Source: DAIDKA01 sp036521075 (GTDB taxonomy: Bacteria > Pseudomonadota > Gammaproteobacteria > Steroidobacterales > Steroidobacteraceae). Taken from it: a stretch of DNA of 64,000 bases. The position numbers and the translations under genes are program-made. The notes beneath the pieces are model-generated. The model made no database searches and was not told the DNA's origin. It worked only from the letters and a program-made list of their open reading frames with translations. Every line of letters starts with the position of its first letter. Position 1 is the first letter of the stretch. The DNA is taken from the NCBI GenBank assembly GCA_036521075.1, contig DATDIL010000072.1, positions 1 through 64,000 of the forward strand. The letters run 5' to 3'. Shown piece after piece: positions 35,932 to 44,279 of the stretch.

Positions 35932-37641
35932 CTATCGTACCGCCCAGCGGCGCGGATCAGCGAACACCAGGCGGAAAATACTGCCACCGGCCGGCCGCGG
36001 TTCATACAGCAGGGTCGCGCCGCTGGTCTGCGCCAACTCCCGCGCCAGGAACAGTCCGAGTCCCGATCCTTGATGCTCACCGCTGAAGAAGGGTTCGAAA
36101 ATGCGTTCGGCATCCTCGGTGCGCACACCCGGGCCACGATCCGCCACCTCCAGGTAGGGCCGCGCTGCCGGTTTGAGACGACCGTAGCGGATTTCAATGA
36201 CATCCGTGATGCGATCGCGCAGACCGTACTTGATGGCGTTGTCACACAGATTCCAGACAACCTGACGCAACTGGGTCGGATCGGCGGTGACTTCCAGCCC
36301 CTTCGGCAGCGCCGCGTCGTGGCCATCGCGGATCTCGCGCAGCGCCAGTGCGGGATAGGATCCCGTGGGCGAGGGGCTGGTCTCGACGTTGATACTGACC
36401 AGTTGGTCAGGGCGCCACTGCATGGTTTCGCAAAACTCGGCGCGGAAGTCCTCGATCCAGCTCGCCAGCTCGAAGGTCTCCACCTGAGTTGCTTCGCGCC
36501 GTGACAGTTGCAGAACATTGTTGATGATGCCGCTGACGCGTTCCGCGTTCTTGGTAATGATATCGGTAAGCCGGTGATCCTCAGGGGCGAGCTGCGCGGA
36601 TTCGCTCAACAACTGACCGGCATGGCTCATGGCGCCGACCGGATTGCGGATCTCGTGGGCGATGCTCGCACTGAGGCGGCCGAGGGCAGCGAGCTTGAGC
36701 TGTTGCGCCTTCTCGGCGATCAGACTCATATCCTCCAGGAACACCAGCACGGCGGCCGGTTCGGCGTTGCCCAGCGCCGCGAAGTGGGGCCGTAACATGC
36801 GCGCGCCATCGGCGCTGACGAGGGTCTCGGCACCGGCATTTACGCCATTCGTACGCTGACGCCAGGTTTCAAGCAGGTACAGCAGCCGCGGGGAGGCTTC
36901 GCCCAGCAGTGCACCCGGAAAGGCGGCTTGCGCATTGAGCAGGCTCGCCGCGGATTCGTTGATCAGGCGGATCTGGTCCTCGGTATCCACGACCAGGATG
37001 CTCTCGCGCAGATGTTGGACGATGTAATGGGACAGCTGCTCAAGGTTGGCGAGGTCGACCTCCTGGCGCCGCACGAGAGCCTCGCTCTCGCGCAGGCGGT
37101 CGGCGATGGGCCATACGGACAGGCCGATGAGGAACAGCACCACACCGAGCATGCCGGCGGTCGTGAAGTCGGTGGGCGGCGCGTAGCCGACCAGATTGGC
37201 TGCGATTTGCTGCGCCAGTAATCCGAGTGTGGCGATGGCCGGCACCAAAAAGGCGTCCTTGGTGCGTCCGAGCAGGGCCATCGCACCCACGGGCAGCACC
37301 AGCAGTATCCCGAGGCCACTGCCGACACCGCCGCAGGTGTATAAAATGAATGAGATCGCCACGGTATCGACCGTGGCGTTCACCAGCGCGAGGATGCGCA
37401 GGCTCGGTCGCGGAATCCGGCGCGCCAGGATCAGTAACAAACCGGCCACCAGGTAGCCGTAGCAGACCGCCTGGAACAACCCCGGCTCGGGGGCGGGCGC
37501 GAGTATTCCGGGACTGGCAAGTCCCTGGAGAATCAGCAAAACCGGGGGCAGGAGCAGCCGATAAAGGTTGGTAAGGCCAATCACCCGCCACGCCAGATCG
37601 CTGGGCACCGGCGTCGAGTTCGGGATGGCATCCGGCATCAT
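35932..37641 (-). CDS. pilS: PilS, membrane sensor histidine kinase
   Basis: 569 aa from ATG 37641; in-frame ATGs at 37662 and 37689 are possible and none has a good ribosome site. About six membrane segments lie in the first 200 residues, followed by a PAS-like domain, the H-box LSASIAHEIRNPVGAMSHAG near residue 330, and HATPase motifs (NLCDNAIKYG, DRGPGV, GSGLGLFLA). In Pseudomonas PilS senses pilin level in the membrane and controls PilR. Divergent from sucC. Confidence 0.92.
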   Translation of the reverse strand: MMPDAIPNSTPVPSDLAWRVIGLTNLYRLLLPPVLLILQGLASPGILAPAPEPGLFQAVCYGYLVAGLLLILARRIPRPSLRILALVNATVDTVAISFILYTCGGVGSGLGILLVLPVGAMALLGRTKDAFLVPAIATLGLLAQQIAANLVGYAPPTDFTTAGMLGVVLFLIGLSVWPIADRLRESEALVRRQEVDLANLEQLSHYIVQHLRESILVVDTEDQIRLINESAASLLNAQAAFPGALLGEASPRLLYLLETWRQRTNGVNAGAETLVSADGARMLRPHFAALGNAEPAAVLVFLEDMSLIAEKAQQLKLAALGRLSASIAHEIRNPVGAMSHAGQLLSESAQLAPEDHRLTDIITKNAERVSGIINNVLQLSRREATQVETFELASWIEDFRAEFCETMQWRPDQLVSINVETSPSPTGSYPALALREIRDGHDAALPKGLEVTADPTQLRQVVWNLCDNAIKYGLRDRITDVIEIRYGRLKPAARPYLEVADRGPGVRTEDAERIFEPFFSGEHQGSGLGLFLARELAQTSGATLLYEPRPAGGSIFRLVFADPRRWAVR

Positions 37642-37712
37642 GCGCGGGCGCGACTTTAGCATCTTTGGCACAATGACAAGATTCCCCATCCCTTAAAGGT
37701 CATACCTCCAGC

Positions 37713-38879
37713 ATGAACTTGCACGAGTATCAGGCGAAGGACGTCTTTCGCAGCTTTGGCATTCCGGTGCCAGCCGGTCACGTCGCCGGCAGTCCCGAAG
37801 CGGCGCTCGCCGCGGCCCAATCCTTGGGTGGCCCGGTTTGGGTCGTCAAAGCGCAGGTCCACGCCGGCGGGCGCGGCAAGGCGGGTGGCGTCAAGGTGGT
37901 CCGTGACCTGCAGGCCGTTCGGGCCGCGGCGGCCGGCATGCTGGGGCGGCGTCTCGTGACCGCGCAGACCGGCGCCGAAGGGCTGCCCATCGACAAGGTG
38001 TATGTCGAGTCAGGCTCGCAGATCGCCCGCGAAGTGTACCTGTCGCTGACCCTGAACCGTGACAAGGGCCGAATCGCGTTCATCGCCTCGGTTGCCGGTG
38101 GCATGGACATCGAAGAGGTTGCGGCGCACACGCCGGAGAAGATTGTCTCCATCAGCGTGCATCCGGCTGTGGGCCTGCAGCCCTACCAGTGCCGCAAGCT
38201 CGCCTTTGCGCTGGGCTTCGCAGGCGCGCAGATCGCCGCCTTCCAGAATATCGCAAGCGCGCTGTACCGGCTGTATTTGGAGCGTGATGCGAGCCTGGTC
38301 GAAATCAATCCGCTGATCGTCACCCCGGCGGGCGATCTGCTGGCCCTGGATGCCAAAATCAACATCGACGACAACGCCCTGTTCCGTCAGGTCGAACTTG
38401 CGGCAATTCGCGATCCCGCGCAGGAAGATCCCATGGAGCGCCGCGCGGCCGAGCACGACCTGAACTACGTGTCCCTCGATGGCAATATCGCCTGCATGGT
38501 CAACGGGGCGGGCCTCGCCATGGCCACCATGGACCTGATCAAGCTGCACGGTGGCAAGCCTGCCAACTTCCTGGATGTGGGCGGTGGCGCCACCAGCGAG
38601 CGGGTCACGGCCGCATTTCAGCTGATCCTGTCAAATCCCAACGTGCAAGCCATCCTGGTCAATATCTTCGGCGGCATCGTTCGCTGCGACCTGATCGCCG
38701 AGGGCGTGATCAATGCCGTCAAACACGTCGGCGTGAAGGTGCCCGTAGTGGTGCGACTGGAAGGCACCAATGCGCCCCAGGCGCGCGCGATGCTCGCCAA
38801 GAGTGGGCTTACGATCACCCCGGCGGGGGACCTGACCGATGCGGCGCGCAAGGCCGTGTCGATGGCCAAGAAGGGTTGA
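37713..38879 (+). CDS. sucC: SucC, succinyl-CoA synthetase beta subunit
   Basis: TCA-cycle enzyme subunit with an ATP-grasp domain. 388 aa, the usual length. It begins MNLHEYQAKDVFRSFGIPVP; the Mg/nucleotide region is LVEINPLIVTP near residue 195, and NGAGLAMATMDLIKLHGG lies near residue 262. It is followed 7 bases on by sucD. The adjacency pilR-pilS-sucC-sucD is also known from Xanthomonas. Confidence 0.98.
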   Translation: MNLHEYQAKDVFRSFGIPVPAGHVAGSPEAALAAAQSLGGPVWVVKAQVHAGGRGKAGGVKVVRDLQAVRAAAAGMLGRRLVTAQTGAEGLPIDKVYVESGSQIAREVYLSLTLNRDKGRIAFIASVAGGMDIEEVAAHTPEKIVSISVHPAVGLQPYQCRKLAFALGFAGAQIAAFQNIASALYRLYLERDASLVEINPLIVTPAGDLLALDAKINIDDNALFRQVELAAIRDPAQEDPMERRAAEHDLNYVSLDGNIACMVNGAGLAMATMDLIKLHGGKPANFLDVGGGATSERVTAAFQLILSNPNVQAILVNIFGGIVRCDLIAEGVINAVKHVGVKVPVVVRLEGTNAPQARAMLAKSGLTITPAGDLTDAARKAVSMAKKG

Positions 38880-38886
38880 AAATCTG

Positions 38887-39939
38887 ATGAGCATTCTTAT
38901 CGACAAGAACACGCGGGTGATCTGCCAGGGCTTTACGGGCAAGCAGGGTACCTTCCATTCCGAGCAATGCCTGGCCTATGGCACCAAGCTGGTCGGGGGC
39001 ACCACGCCGGGACGCGGCGGTACGAAGCATCTGGGCCAGCCGGTGTTCAACACGGTGGACGAAGCGGTACGCGCCACGGGCGCCACGGTGAGCATGATCT
39101 ACGTGCCGGCGCCGTTCGCGGCCGATGCGATTCTTGAGGCCGCGGATGCGGGCATCGAGCTGGTGGTATGCATCACCGAGGGCATTCCCGTGAACGACAT
39201 GGTGCGCGTGAAAGCCGCACTGGCCGGCACCGTGACGCGGCTGGTCGGCCCCAACTGCCCCGGCGTGATCACGCCCGAGGAGTGCAAGATCGGCATCATG
39301 CCGGGTTTCATCCACAAGAAAGGCGCGATTGGCATCGTGTCGCGTTCGGGAACGCTGACCTATGAGGCCGTCTTTCAGACCACGCGCGCGGGCCTCGGAC
39401 AAAGCACCTGCGTAGGGATCGGCGGTGATCCGGTGCGCGGCATGAATTTCGTCGATGTGCTGGAGCTGTTCGAGCGCGACCCGCGCACCGAAGGCATCAT
39501 CATGGTGGGTGAGATCGGTGGCAGCGATGAGGAGGCTGGTGCCGCGTTCATCCGGCGCTTCGTGACCAAGCCCGTCGTGGCCTACATTGCCGGAGTCACG
39601 GCCCCCCCCGGCAAGCGCATGGGCCATGCCGGCGCAATCGTCGCGGGGGGCAAAGGCACTGCGGCCGACAAGTTCGCGGCATTGGAGCTTGCCGGCGTGC
39701 GCACCGTGAAATCACCCGCGCAACTCGGTTCGGCCATGGCCGAACTGCTCAAGGCCCGTCCGCGGCGCGCCAAGCCGACCGGCGGACTGCCACCGGTGCT
39801 GGCGCGCGGCACCCAACGGTTGAAGGCCGGCAAGGCGGTCCGTTCCAAAGCAGTCGCTAAACCCAAGGCGAAGCCAGCCAAGCGTGCCAGCAAATCCAAA
39901 GCCAAGGCACCCCGCAAGGGTGGCCGTCGCGGTCGGTAA
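38887..39939 (+). CDS. sucD: SucD, succinyl-CoA synthetase alpha subunit with a long basic C-terminal tail
   Basis: 350 aa, while the family is near 290. Residues 1-289 form a normal alpha subunit: MSILIDKNTRVICQGFTG with the CoA-binding domain, PNCPGVITPEECKIGIMPG near residue 122, and the phospho-histidine region FVTKPVVAYIAGVTAPPGKR followed by the catalytic His in MGHAGAI near residue 245. After MAELL come about 60 extra residues rich in Lys, Arg, Ala and Pro (for example AKPKAKPAKRASKSKAK), resembling histone H1/AlgP-like tails. The reading frame is continuous, so this is a true extension or fusion, not a frameshift. Confidence 0.96.
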   Translation: MSILIDKNTRVICQGFTGKQGTFHSEQCLAYGTKLVGGTTPGRGGTKHLGQPVFNTVDEAVRATGATVSMIYVPAPFAADAILEAADAGIELVVCITEGIPVNDMVRVKAALAGTVTRLVGPNCPGVITPEECKIGIMPGFIHKKGAIGIVSRSGTLTYEAVFQTTRAGLGQSTCVGIGGDPVRGMNFVDVLELFERDPRTEGIIMVGEIGGSDEEAGAAFIRRFVTKPVVAYIAGVTAPPGKRMGHAGAIVAGGKGTAADKFAALELAGVRTVKSPAQLGSAMAELLKARPRRAKPTGGLPPVLARGTQRLKAGKAVRSKAVAKPKAKPAKRASKSKAKAPRKGGRRGR

Positions 39940-39948
39940 GCATGTGTC

Positions 39949-41580
39949 ATGAGCACTGAGGCACGGCTGCGCATCGGGCTCGCGCAGCTGAACTTCCTGG
40001 TCGGCGACGCCCAGGGAAATGCGGCGCGCGTCATCGAATCGGTGGCCCGCGCCGACGCGCAGATGAAGCCGGACCTGCTGGTATTTCCGGAGTTGACCCT
40101 GTCGGGCTACCCGCCCGAGGATCTGCTGTTCCATGGCGGTTTCCGCCAGGCAATCGACCGGGCACTGGCCACGGTGCGCGATACCGTGCGCGGACCGGGC
40201 GTGATCGTGGGTTACCCGGAATACGTGGGCCATGAGATTTTCAACTCAGCGGCGCTGCTGTGTGATGGGGCGCTGATCGCCAATCATCGCAAGCGCGAAC
40301 TGCCGAACTACAAGGTCTTCGACGAGAAGCGCTACTTCAGGGCCGGCGTCGAGGCTACGGTCTTTGCGCATCGTGGCTTTCGCATTGGTTTGCTGGTGTG
40401 CGAAGACCTTTGGGAGTGCGATGCGCCGCGGCAGGCGCGCGCTGCGGGTGCCGAGCTGCTGATCATCATCAATGCCTCGCCGTTTGAAGTGCACAAGCAA
40501 AGCGAGCGCGAGCGCGTCACGCGCGAGCGGATCGCGGATGTGAGGCTGCCCGTGGTCTATGTGAACATGGTCGGCGGTCAGGACGAGCTGGTGTTCGATG
40601 GCAATTCATTTGTCATGGATGCCAGCGGCACGGTCGTGATGCGTGCACCGGGCTTCGCGGAAGGTACCTACCTGGTCGAATTCGTGCGCGAACACGGGCG
40701 TGTGGTGCCGGTTCCCGCCAGCGTCGCGCCGGAACTCTCAGACGTTGCCACCGTGTACCACGCGCTGGTGCTGGGCGTGCGCGACTATGTGACCAAGCAC
40801 GGTTTCCCGGGTGTGGTCATGGGCCTGTCGGGCGGCGTGGATTCGGCGCTGACGCTGGCCATTGCCGCTGATGCCCTGGGGCCGCAGCGCATTCATGCGG
40901 TCATGATGCCCTCGCGCTACACGGCGCAGATGAGTCTCGAGGACGCACAAGCGCAGGCGCGCGGCATGGGCGTGCATTACAGCGTGATTCCGATCGAAGG
41001 CATGTTTGAGGCAACGCTGGCGGCGCTGGGTGGCGAGTTCGCGGGCCGGCAGCCCGATACCACCGAAGAGAACATCCAGTCGCGTTGCCGCATGCTGCTG
41101 CTGATGGGTATCTCGAACAAGACCGGCCGCATGCTGCTGACCACGGGCAACAAGAGCGAAATGGCCGTCGGCTATGCCACTTTGTACGGCGATATGGCGG
41201 GCGGCTTCGCGCCCATCAAGGATTGCAGCAAGCTGCTCGTGTACCGGTTGGCGGCGTATTGCAATCGCAACGGTGAAGTCATCCCGCAGCGGGTGATCGA
41301 TCGGCCGCCCTCGGCCGAACTGCGCCCCGATCAGCAGGACTCGGATTCGCTGCCACCGTACGAAGTACTCGATGCCATCCTCGAGGCCTTCATCGAGGAG
41401 GACCTGTCGGTGGATCAGATTCAGGCGCGCGGCTTCGATCGGGCGACGATCGGGCGGGTGCTGGACCTGGTCAAACGCAATGAGTACAAGCGCCGCCAGG
41501 CGCCTCCCGGAGTCAGGGTGAGCCGCCGTGCCTTTGGTCGCGACTGGCGCTATCCGATCACGAACGGCTACCGCCGTTGA
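39949..41580 (+). CDS. nadE: NadE, glutamine-dependent NAD+ synthetase
   Basis: Last step of NAD synthesis. 543 aa with two domains. The N-terminal nitrilase-like amidohydrolase domain has the catalytic Glu in FPELTLSGYPPEDLL, Lys in RKRELPNYKVFDEKRYF and Cys in GLLVCEDLWE. The C-terminal ATP-pyrophosphatase domain has the P-loop GLSGGVDSALTLAIA near residue 291 and TTGNKSEMAVGYATLYGDMA. ATG is 9 bases after the sucD stop. It converges on bamD with one base between. Confidence 0.96.
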   Translation: MSTEARLRIGLAQLNFLVGDAQGNAARVIESVARADAQMKPDLLVFPELTLSGYPPEDLLFHGGFRQAIDRALATVRDTVRGPGVIVGYPEYVGHEIFNSAALLCDGALIANHRKRELPNYKVFDEKRYFRAGVEATVFAHRGFRIGLLVCEDLWECDAPRQARAAGAELLIIINASPFEVHKQSERERVTRERIADVRLPVVYVNMVGGQDELVFDGNSFVMDASGTVVMRAPGFAEGTYLVEFVREHGRVVPVPASVAPELSDVATVYHALVLGVRDYVTKHGFPGVVMGLSGGVDSALTLAIAADALGPQRIHAVMMPSRYTAQMSLEDAQAQARGMGVHYSVIPIEGMFEATLAALGGEFAGRQPDTTEENIQSRCRMLLLMGISNKTGRMLLTTGNKSEMAVGYATLYGDMAGGFAPIKDCSKLLVYRLAAYCNRNGEVIPQRVIDRPPSAELRPDQQDSDSLPPYEVLDAILEAFIEEDLSVDQIQARGFDRATIGRVLDLVKRNEYKRRQAPPGVRVSRRAFGRDWRYPITNGYRR

Positions 41581-41581
41581 C

Positions 41582-42385
41582 TCACTTCCAGAACTGCCAC
41601 CAGCGGCGGTCTTTCTCGGCGTTGAGGTTCGGCGTCTTGCCGCTGAAGTTTTCGTTGTAGACCTTGCGCGCCGTCTCGGCCTTGTCAGTCATCCCGAGGC
41701 GCTCGTTCGCCGCGATCAGAATTTTCAGTGCCTCCTGGGTTGCCGGCGCGCCATCGAACTCCTGGATGGTTGCCGCGGCCCGTTGGGAGGCACCAATATA
41801 GGCACCGCGCTGCATGTAGTACTCCGCCACATGCACGTCATACTCAGCCAGACGATTGCGCAGATAGATCATGCGCTGCAGCGCGTCGTGGGCGTACGGG
41901 CTTTTCGGATACTGCTGCACGATGTGACGAAACGAATCGAAGGATTTGCGAGCCGTCGAGGGCGGCCGCTTGGTCAGATCCGCGTGGAACGCGCGCTCGA
42001 TGATGTTCGGCGTGCGCTCGAAGTCGACCAGCCCCTTGACGTAGTAGGCATAATCGACGCGCAGGTTGATGGGATTCTCGCGGATGAAGGTATCGGCCGC
42101 ATCGGTGGCCGACTCCCCTTCGTTGTCCTTGTAGTAGCAATAGATAAGGTCCAGATGCGACTGGCGCGCCTGCTCGGTGAACGGGAAGCGCGCCGTCAGG
42201 GCCTCCATCAGCTTGATGGCGGACTTGTAATCACCACTTTCCATGCGCCCGTGCGCCACTTTGTAGATGGCGGCCGGATTGGAATTCAGCAACTTGCGCT
42301 CGCGATTGGACTCACACCCGGTCAGCAGGACCGAAGTGATGCACAATGCGAAGATCAGGCCACGGGCAAGGCCATTGGCAGACAT
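41582..42385 (-). CDS. bamD: BamD, outer-membrane assembly lipoprotein
   Basis: Essential lipoprotein of the BAM complex that inserts beta-barrel proteins. 267 aa. The signal peptide ends in the lipobox LLTGC (Cys near residue 24), followed by TPR-type repeats; typical stretches are FPFTEQARQSHLDLIYCYYK and YPKSPYAHDALQRMIYLRN. The residue after the Cys is Glu, which allows outer-membrane sorting. Divergent from rluD, as in Pseudomonas. Confidence 0.96.
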   Translation of the reverse strand: MSANGLARGLIFALCITSVLLTGCESNRERKLLNSNPAAIYKVAHGRMESGDYKSAIKLMEALTARFPFTEQARQSHLDLIYCYYKDNEGESATDAADTFIRENPINLRVDYAYYVKGLVDFERTPNIIERAFHADLTKRPPSTARKSFDSFRHIVQQYPKSPYAHDALQRMIYLRNRLAEYDVHVAEYYMQRGAYIGASQRAAATIQEFDGAPATQEALKILIAANERLGMTDKAETARKVYNENFSGKTPNLNAEKDRRWWQFWK

Positions 42386-42435
42386 GTTGTAAGAGGCCCC
42401 TTAGGTTTTGGCTGGCCGGCCGGCCGTAGGGCGGC

Positions 42436-42441
42436 AGTATA
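42436..42441 (-). promoter_or_regulatory. Candidate -10 box for bamD
   Basis: TATACT on the minus strand, 51-56 bases before the bamD start, within the 87-base bamD/rluD divergent gap. No matching -35 at 17 bases, so confidence is low. The gap also holds the 12-base palindrome GGCCGGCCGGCC (42414-42425). Confidence 0.3.
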
Positions 42442-42472
42442 GCCAATTCACGATTAGCACTAGGACTGTTGC

Positions 42473-43471
42473 TTGAGCGTCGAGTTCCGTAGCCACCGGA
42501 TTGATATTTCCGCGGAGCTGGCCGGGCTGCGCCTGGACCAGGCGCTCGCGCGCCTGCTCCCCCAGTATTCGCGGCAGCGGCTGCAGGGCTGGATCGAGGC
42601 CGGCGCCGTTACACTCAACGGCAGTTTGCCGCGCTCCAAGGACAAGGTCCTGGGGGGCGAGCAGGTGCGCATCGAAGCGCGGATCGAGGCCGAAACCGCA
42701 GTCGCGGCCGAGTTGCTGCCGGTGCAGGTCGTCTACGAGGATGAGGCGCTGCGCATCATCAACAAACCGGCCGGTGTGGTCGTGCACCCCGGCGCCGGCA
42801 ATCCGGGGCGGACCCTGCAGAACGCACTGCTGGGCTTGGAACCGCGGCTCGCCCTCGTGCCGCGCGCCGGATTGATCCACCGGCTGGACAAGGATACGAG
42901 TGGCCTGATGGTCGTCGCCCGTACCGTCGAATCCCACCGGGCACTGGTCGAGGCCCTGGCGGCCCGCGAAATCGAGCGCCGCTACGTCGTGGTGTGCCTC
43001 GGTGTGCTGACCGGTGGACGCACTGTTGATGAGCCCATCGGCCGGCACCGCACGGCCCGAACCAAGATGGCGGTGCGCGCGGATGGGCGCGCGGCGGTGA
43101 CGCATTTGCGCGTTATCGAGCGATTCCGCGCGCATACCCAGGTGCTGGCGCAGCTGCAGACCGGGCGCACGCACCAGATCCGCGTGCACCTGGCGCATAT
43201 CGGTCACCCGGTCGTCGGGGACCCCGTCTATGGCGCCCGACGCCGCTATCCGGCGGGCGCCTCGGATGAACTGCGGGCCACCCTGGACGGTTTCCGCCGG
43301 CAGGCCCTGCATGCCACGCAGCTGAGTTTGCGACACCCCTTCACGGGGGAGGCGCTCTCGTGGCAGGCGCCCCTCCCGACGGACATGCAGGAGCTGGTCG
43401 CAGCGCTGGCCGCGGATCAGCGTGCCCACACCGGTGCCAGCGCGCGCTCCCATGCCCGGGCCCGACGCTAG
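42473..43471 (+). CDS. rluD: RluD, 23S rRNA pseudouridine synthase
   Basis: 332 aa from a TTG start with an AGGA about 8 bases upstream. An N-terminal S4 RNA-binding domain (LAGLRLDQALARLLPQYSRQ) precedes the catalytic domain. The catalytic Asp is in the family motif GLIHRLDKDTSGLMVVART near residue 138, and QLQTGRTHQIRVHLAHIGHP lies near residue 224. It modifies helix 69 of 23S rRNA in E. coli. Position between bamD and pgeF fits RluD. The C-terminus overlaps pgeF by 20 bases. Confidence 0.95.
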   Translation: MSVEFRSHRIDISAELAGLRLDQALARLLPQYSRQRLQGWIEAGAVTLNGSLPRSKDKVLGGEQVRIEARIEAETAVAAELLPVQVVYEDEALRIINKPAGVVVHPGAGNPGRTLQNALLGLEPRLALVPRAGLIHRLDKDTSGLMVVARTVESHRALVEALAAREIERRYVVVCLGVLTGGRTVDEPIGRHRTARTKMAVRADGRAAVTHLRVIERFRAHTQVLAQLQTGRTHQIRVHLAHIGHPVVGDPVYGARRRYPAGASDELRATLDGFRRQALHATQLSLRHPFTGEALSWQAPLPTDMQELVAALAADQRAHTGASARSHARARR

Positions 43472-44234
43472 CCCGGCCCCCGCAGGGCCTTGCTGGCTGG
43501 GCCCGGACTGGCCGGTTCCGCAAAGGGTGCGGTGCGCCTTCACCCTGCGCGGTGGCGGGGTCAGCGTCGGACCGTACGCGTCGCTGAACGTCGGCGCGCA
43601 TGTGGAAGATGCGCCCCAGGCCGTCGCGGAAAATCGCCGGCGGATCGCCGCTGCCCTCGCTCTGCCCACCGAGCCGGCTTGGCTCACCCAGGTGCATGGC
43701 GCCGAGGTGGTACGGCTCGGCCCGCAGCGTCAGGCCAACCTCCAGGCCGACGCGGCGGTGACGCGGCAGGCCGGGCGAGTGTGCGTGATCCAGGTCGCCG
43801 ATTGCCTGCCGGTGCTCTTCGCCGCGGCCGACGGATCGGTGGTCGGGGCGGCACATGCCGGTTGGCGCGGCCTGGCGGCGGGGGTGCTGGAGGGAACTGT
43901 CGCGGCAATGGGAGTGCCGCCCGGGCAGCTGCGGGCCTGGATCGGGCCGGGCATCGGCGCGGCGAACTTCGAGGTCGGAGCGGAGGTTCGTGACCGCTTT
44001 GTCGGCGCCGCCGGGGCGGCGGGCGCGGCCGTGGTCGAGGCAGCCTTCATCGCCAATGCACGGGGGCGCTGGCAGTGTGACCTGGTCGGCCTGGCGCGGC
44101 AGCGACTGGCGGCCTGCGGCTTGACCGCCATCCATGGGGGCGGCTGGTGTACTTTCAGCGATGCCGAGAAATTCTTTTCCTATCGCCGCGATGGGCGCTC
44201 GGGACGCATGGCGGCCTTGATCTGGCTGGGCTGA
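43452..44234 (+). CDS. pgeF: PgeF/YfiH, laccase-domain peptidoglycan editing factor
   Basis: 260 aa from ATG 43452; a GTG-start frame from 43422 is possible. The copper-oxidase-4 family signature is complete: TQVHGAEVV near residue 75, QVADCLPVLF near residue 106, AHAGWRGLAAGVLEGTV near residue 125 and CTFSDAEKFFSYRRDG at the end, with the Cys and His residues of the active site. E. coli PgeF removes wrongly built UDP-MurNAc-L-Ser. It overlaps rluD and so is co-translated. Confidence 0.92.
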   Translation: MPGPDASPAPAGPCWLGPDWPVPQRVRCAFTLRGGGVSVGPYASLNVGAHVEDAPQAVAENRRRIAAALALPTEPAWLTQVHGAEVVRLGPQRQANLQADAAVTRQAGRVCVIQVADCLPVLFAAADGSVVGAAHAGWRGLAAGVLEGTVAAMGVPPGQLRAWIGPGIGAANFEVGAEVRDRFVGAAGAAGAAVVEAAFIANARGRWQCDLVGLARQRLAACGLTAIHGGGWCTFSDAEKFFSYRRDGRSGRMAALIWLG

Positions 44235-44244
44235 AGCCCCACAA
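44216..44244 (+). promoter_or_regulatory. Predicted sigma-32 heat-shock promoter of clpB
   Basis: CTTGATC (44216-44222), 14-base spacer, CCCCACAA (44237-44244), close to the RpoH consensus CTTGAAA-N13-17-CCCCATNT. The start would be near 44251, leaving a leader of about 29 bases with a GAGGG site. A GCCCC/GGGGC hairpin (44236-44250) overlaps the -10. clpB is a classic RpoH target. Confidence 0.5.
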
Positions 44245-44279
44245 CGGGGCAGATAACTTGAAAGTTCGAGGGTTACCTC

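Noticed and set aside
42414..42425. GGCCGGCCGGCC palindrome between bamD and rluD
   Set aside because: Short GC-only palindromes are expected by chance in such DNA; no sign of a paired site or terminator.
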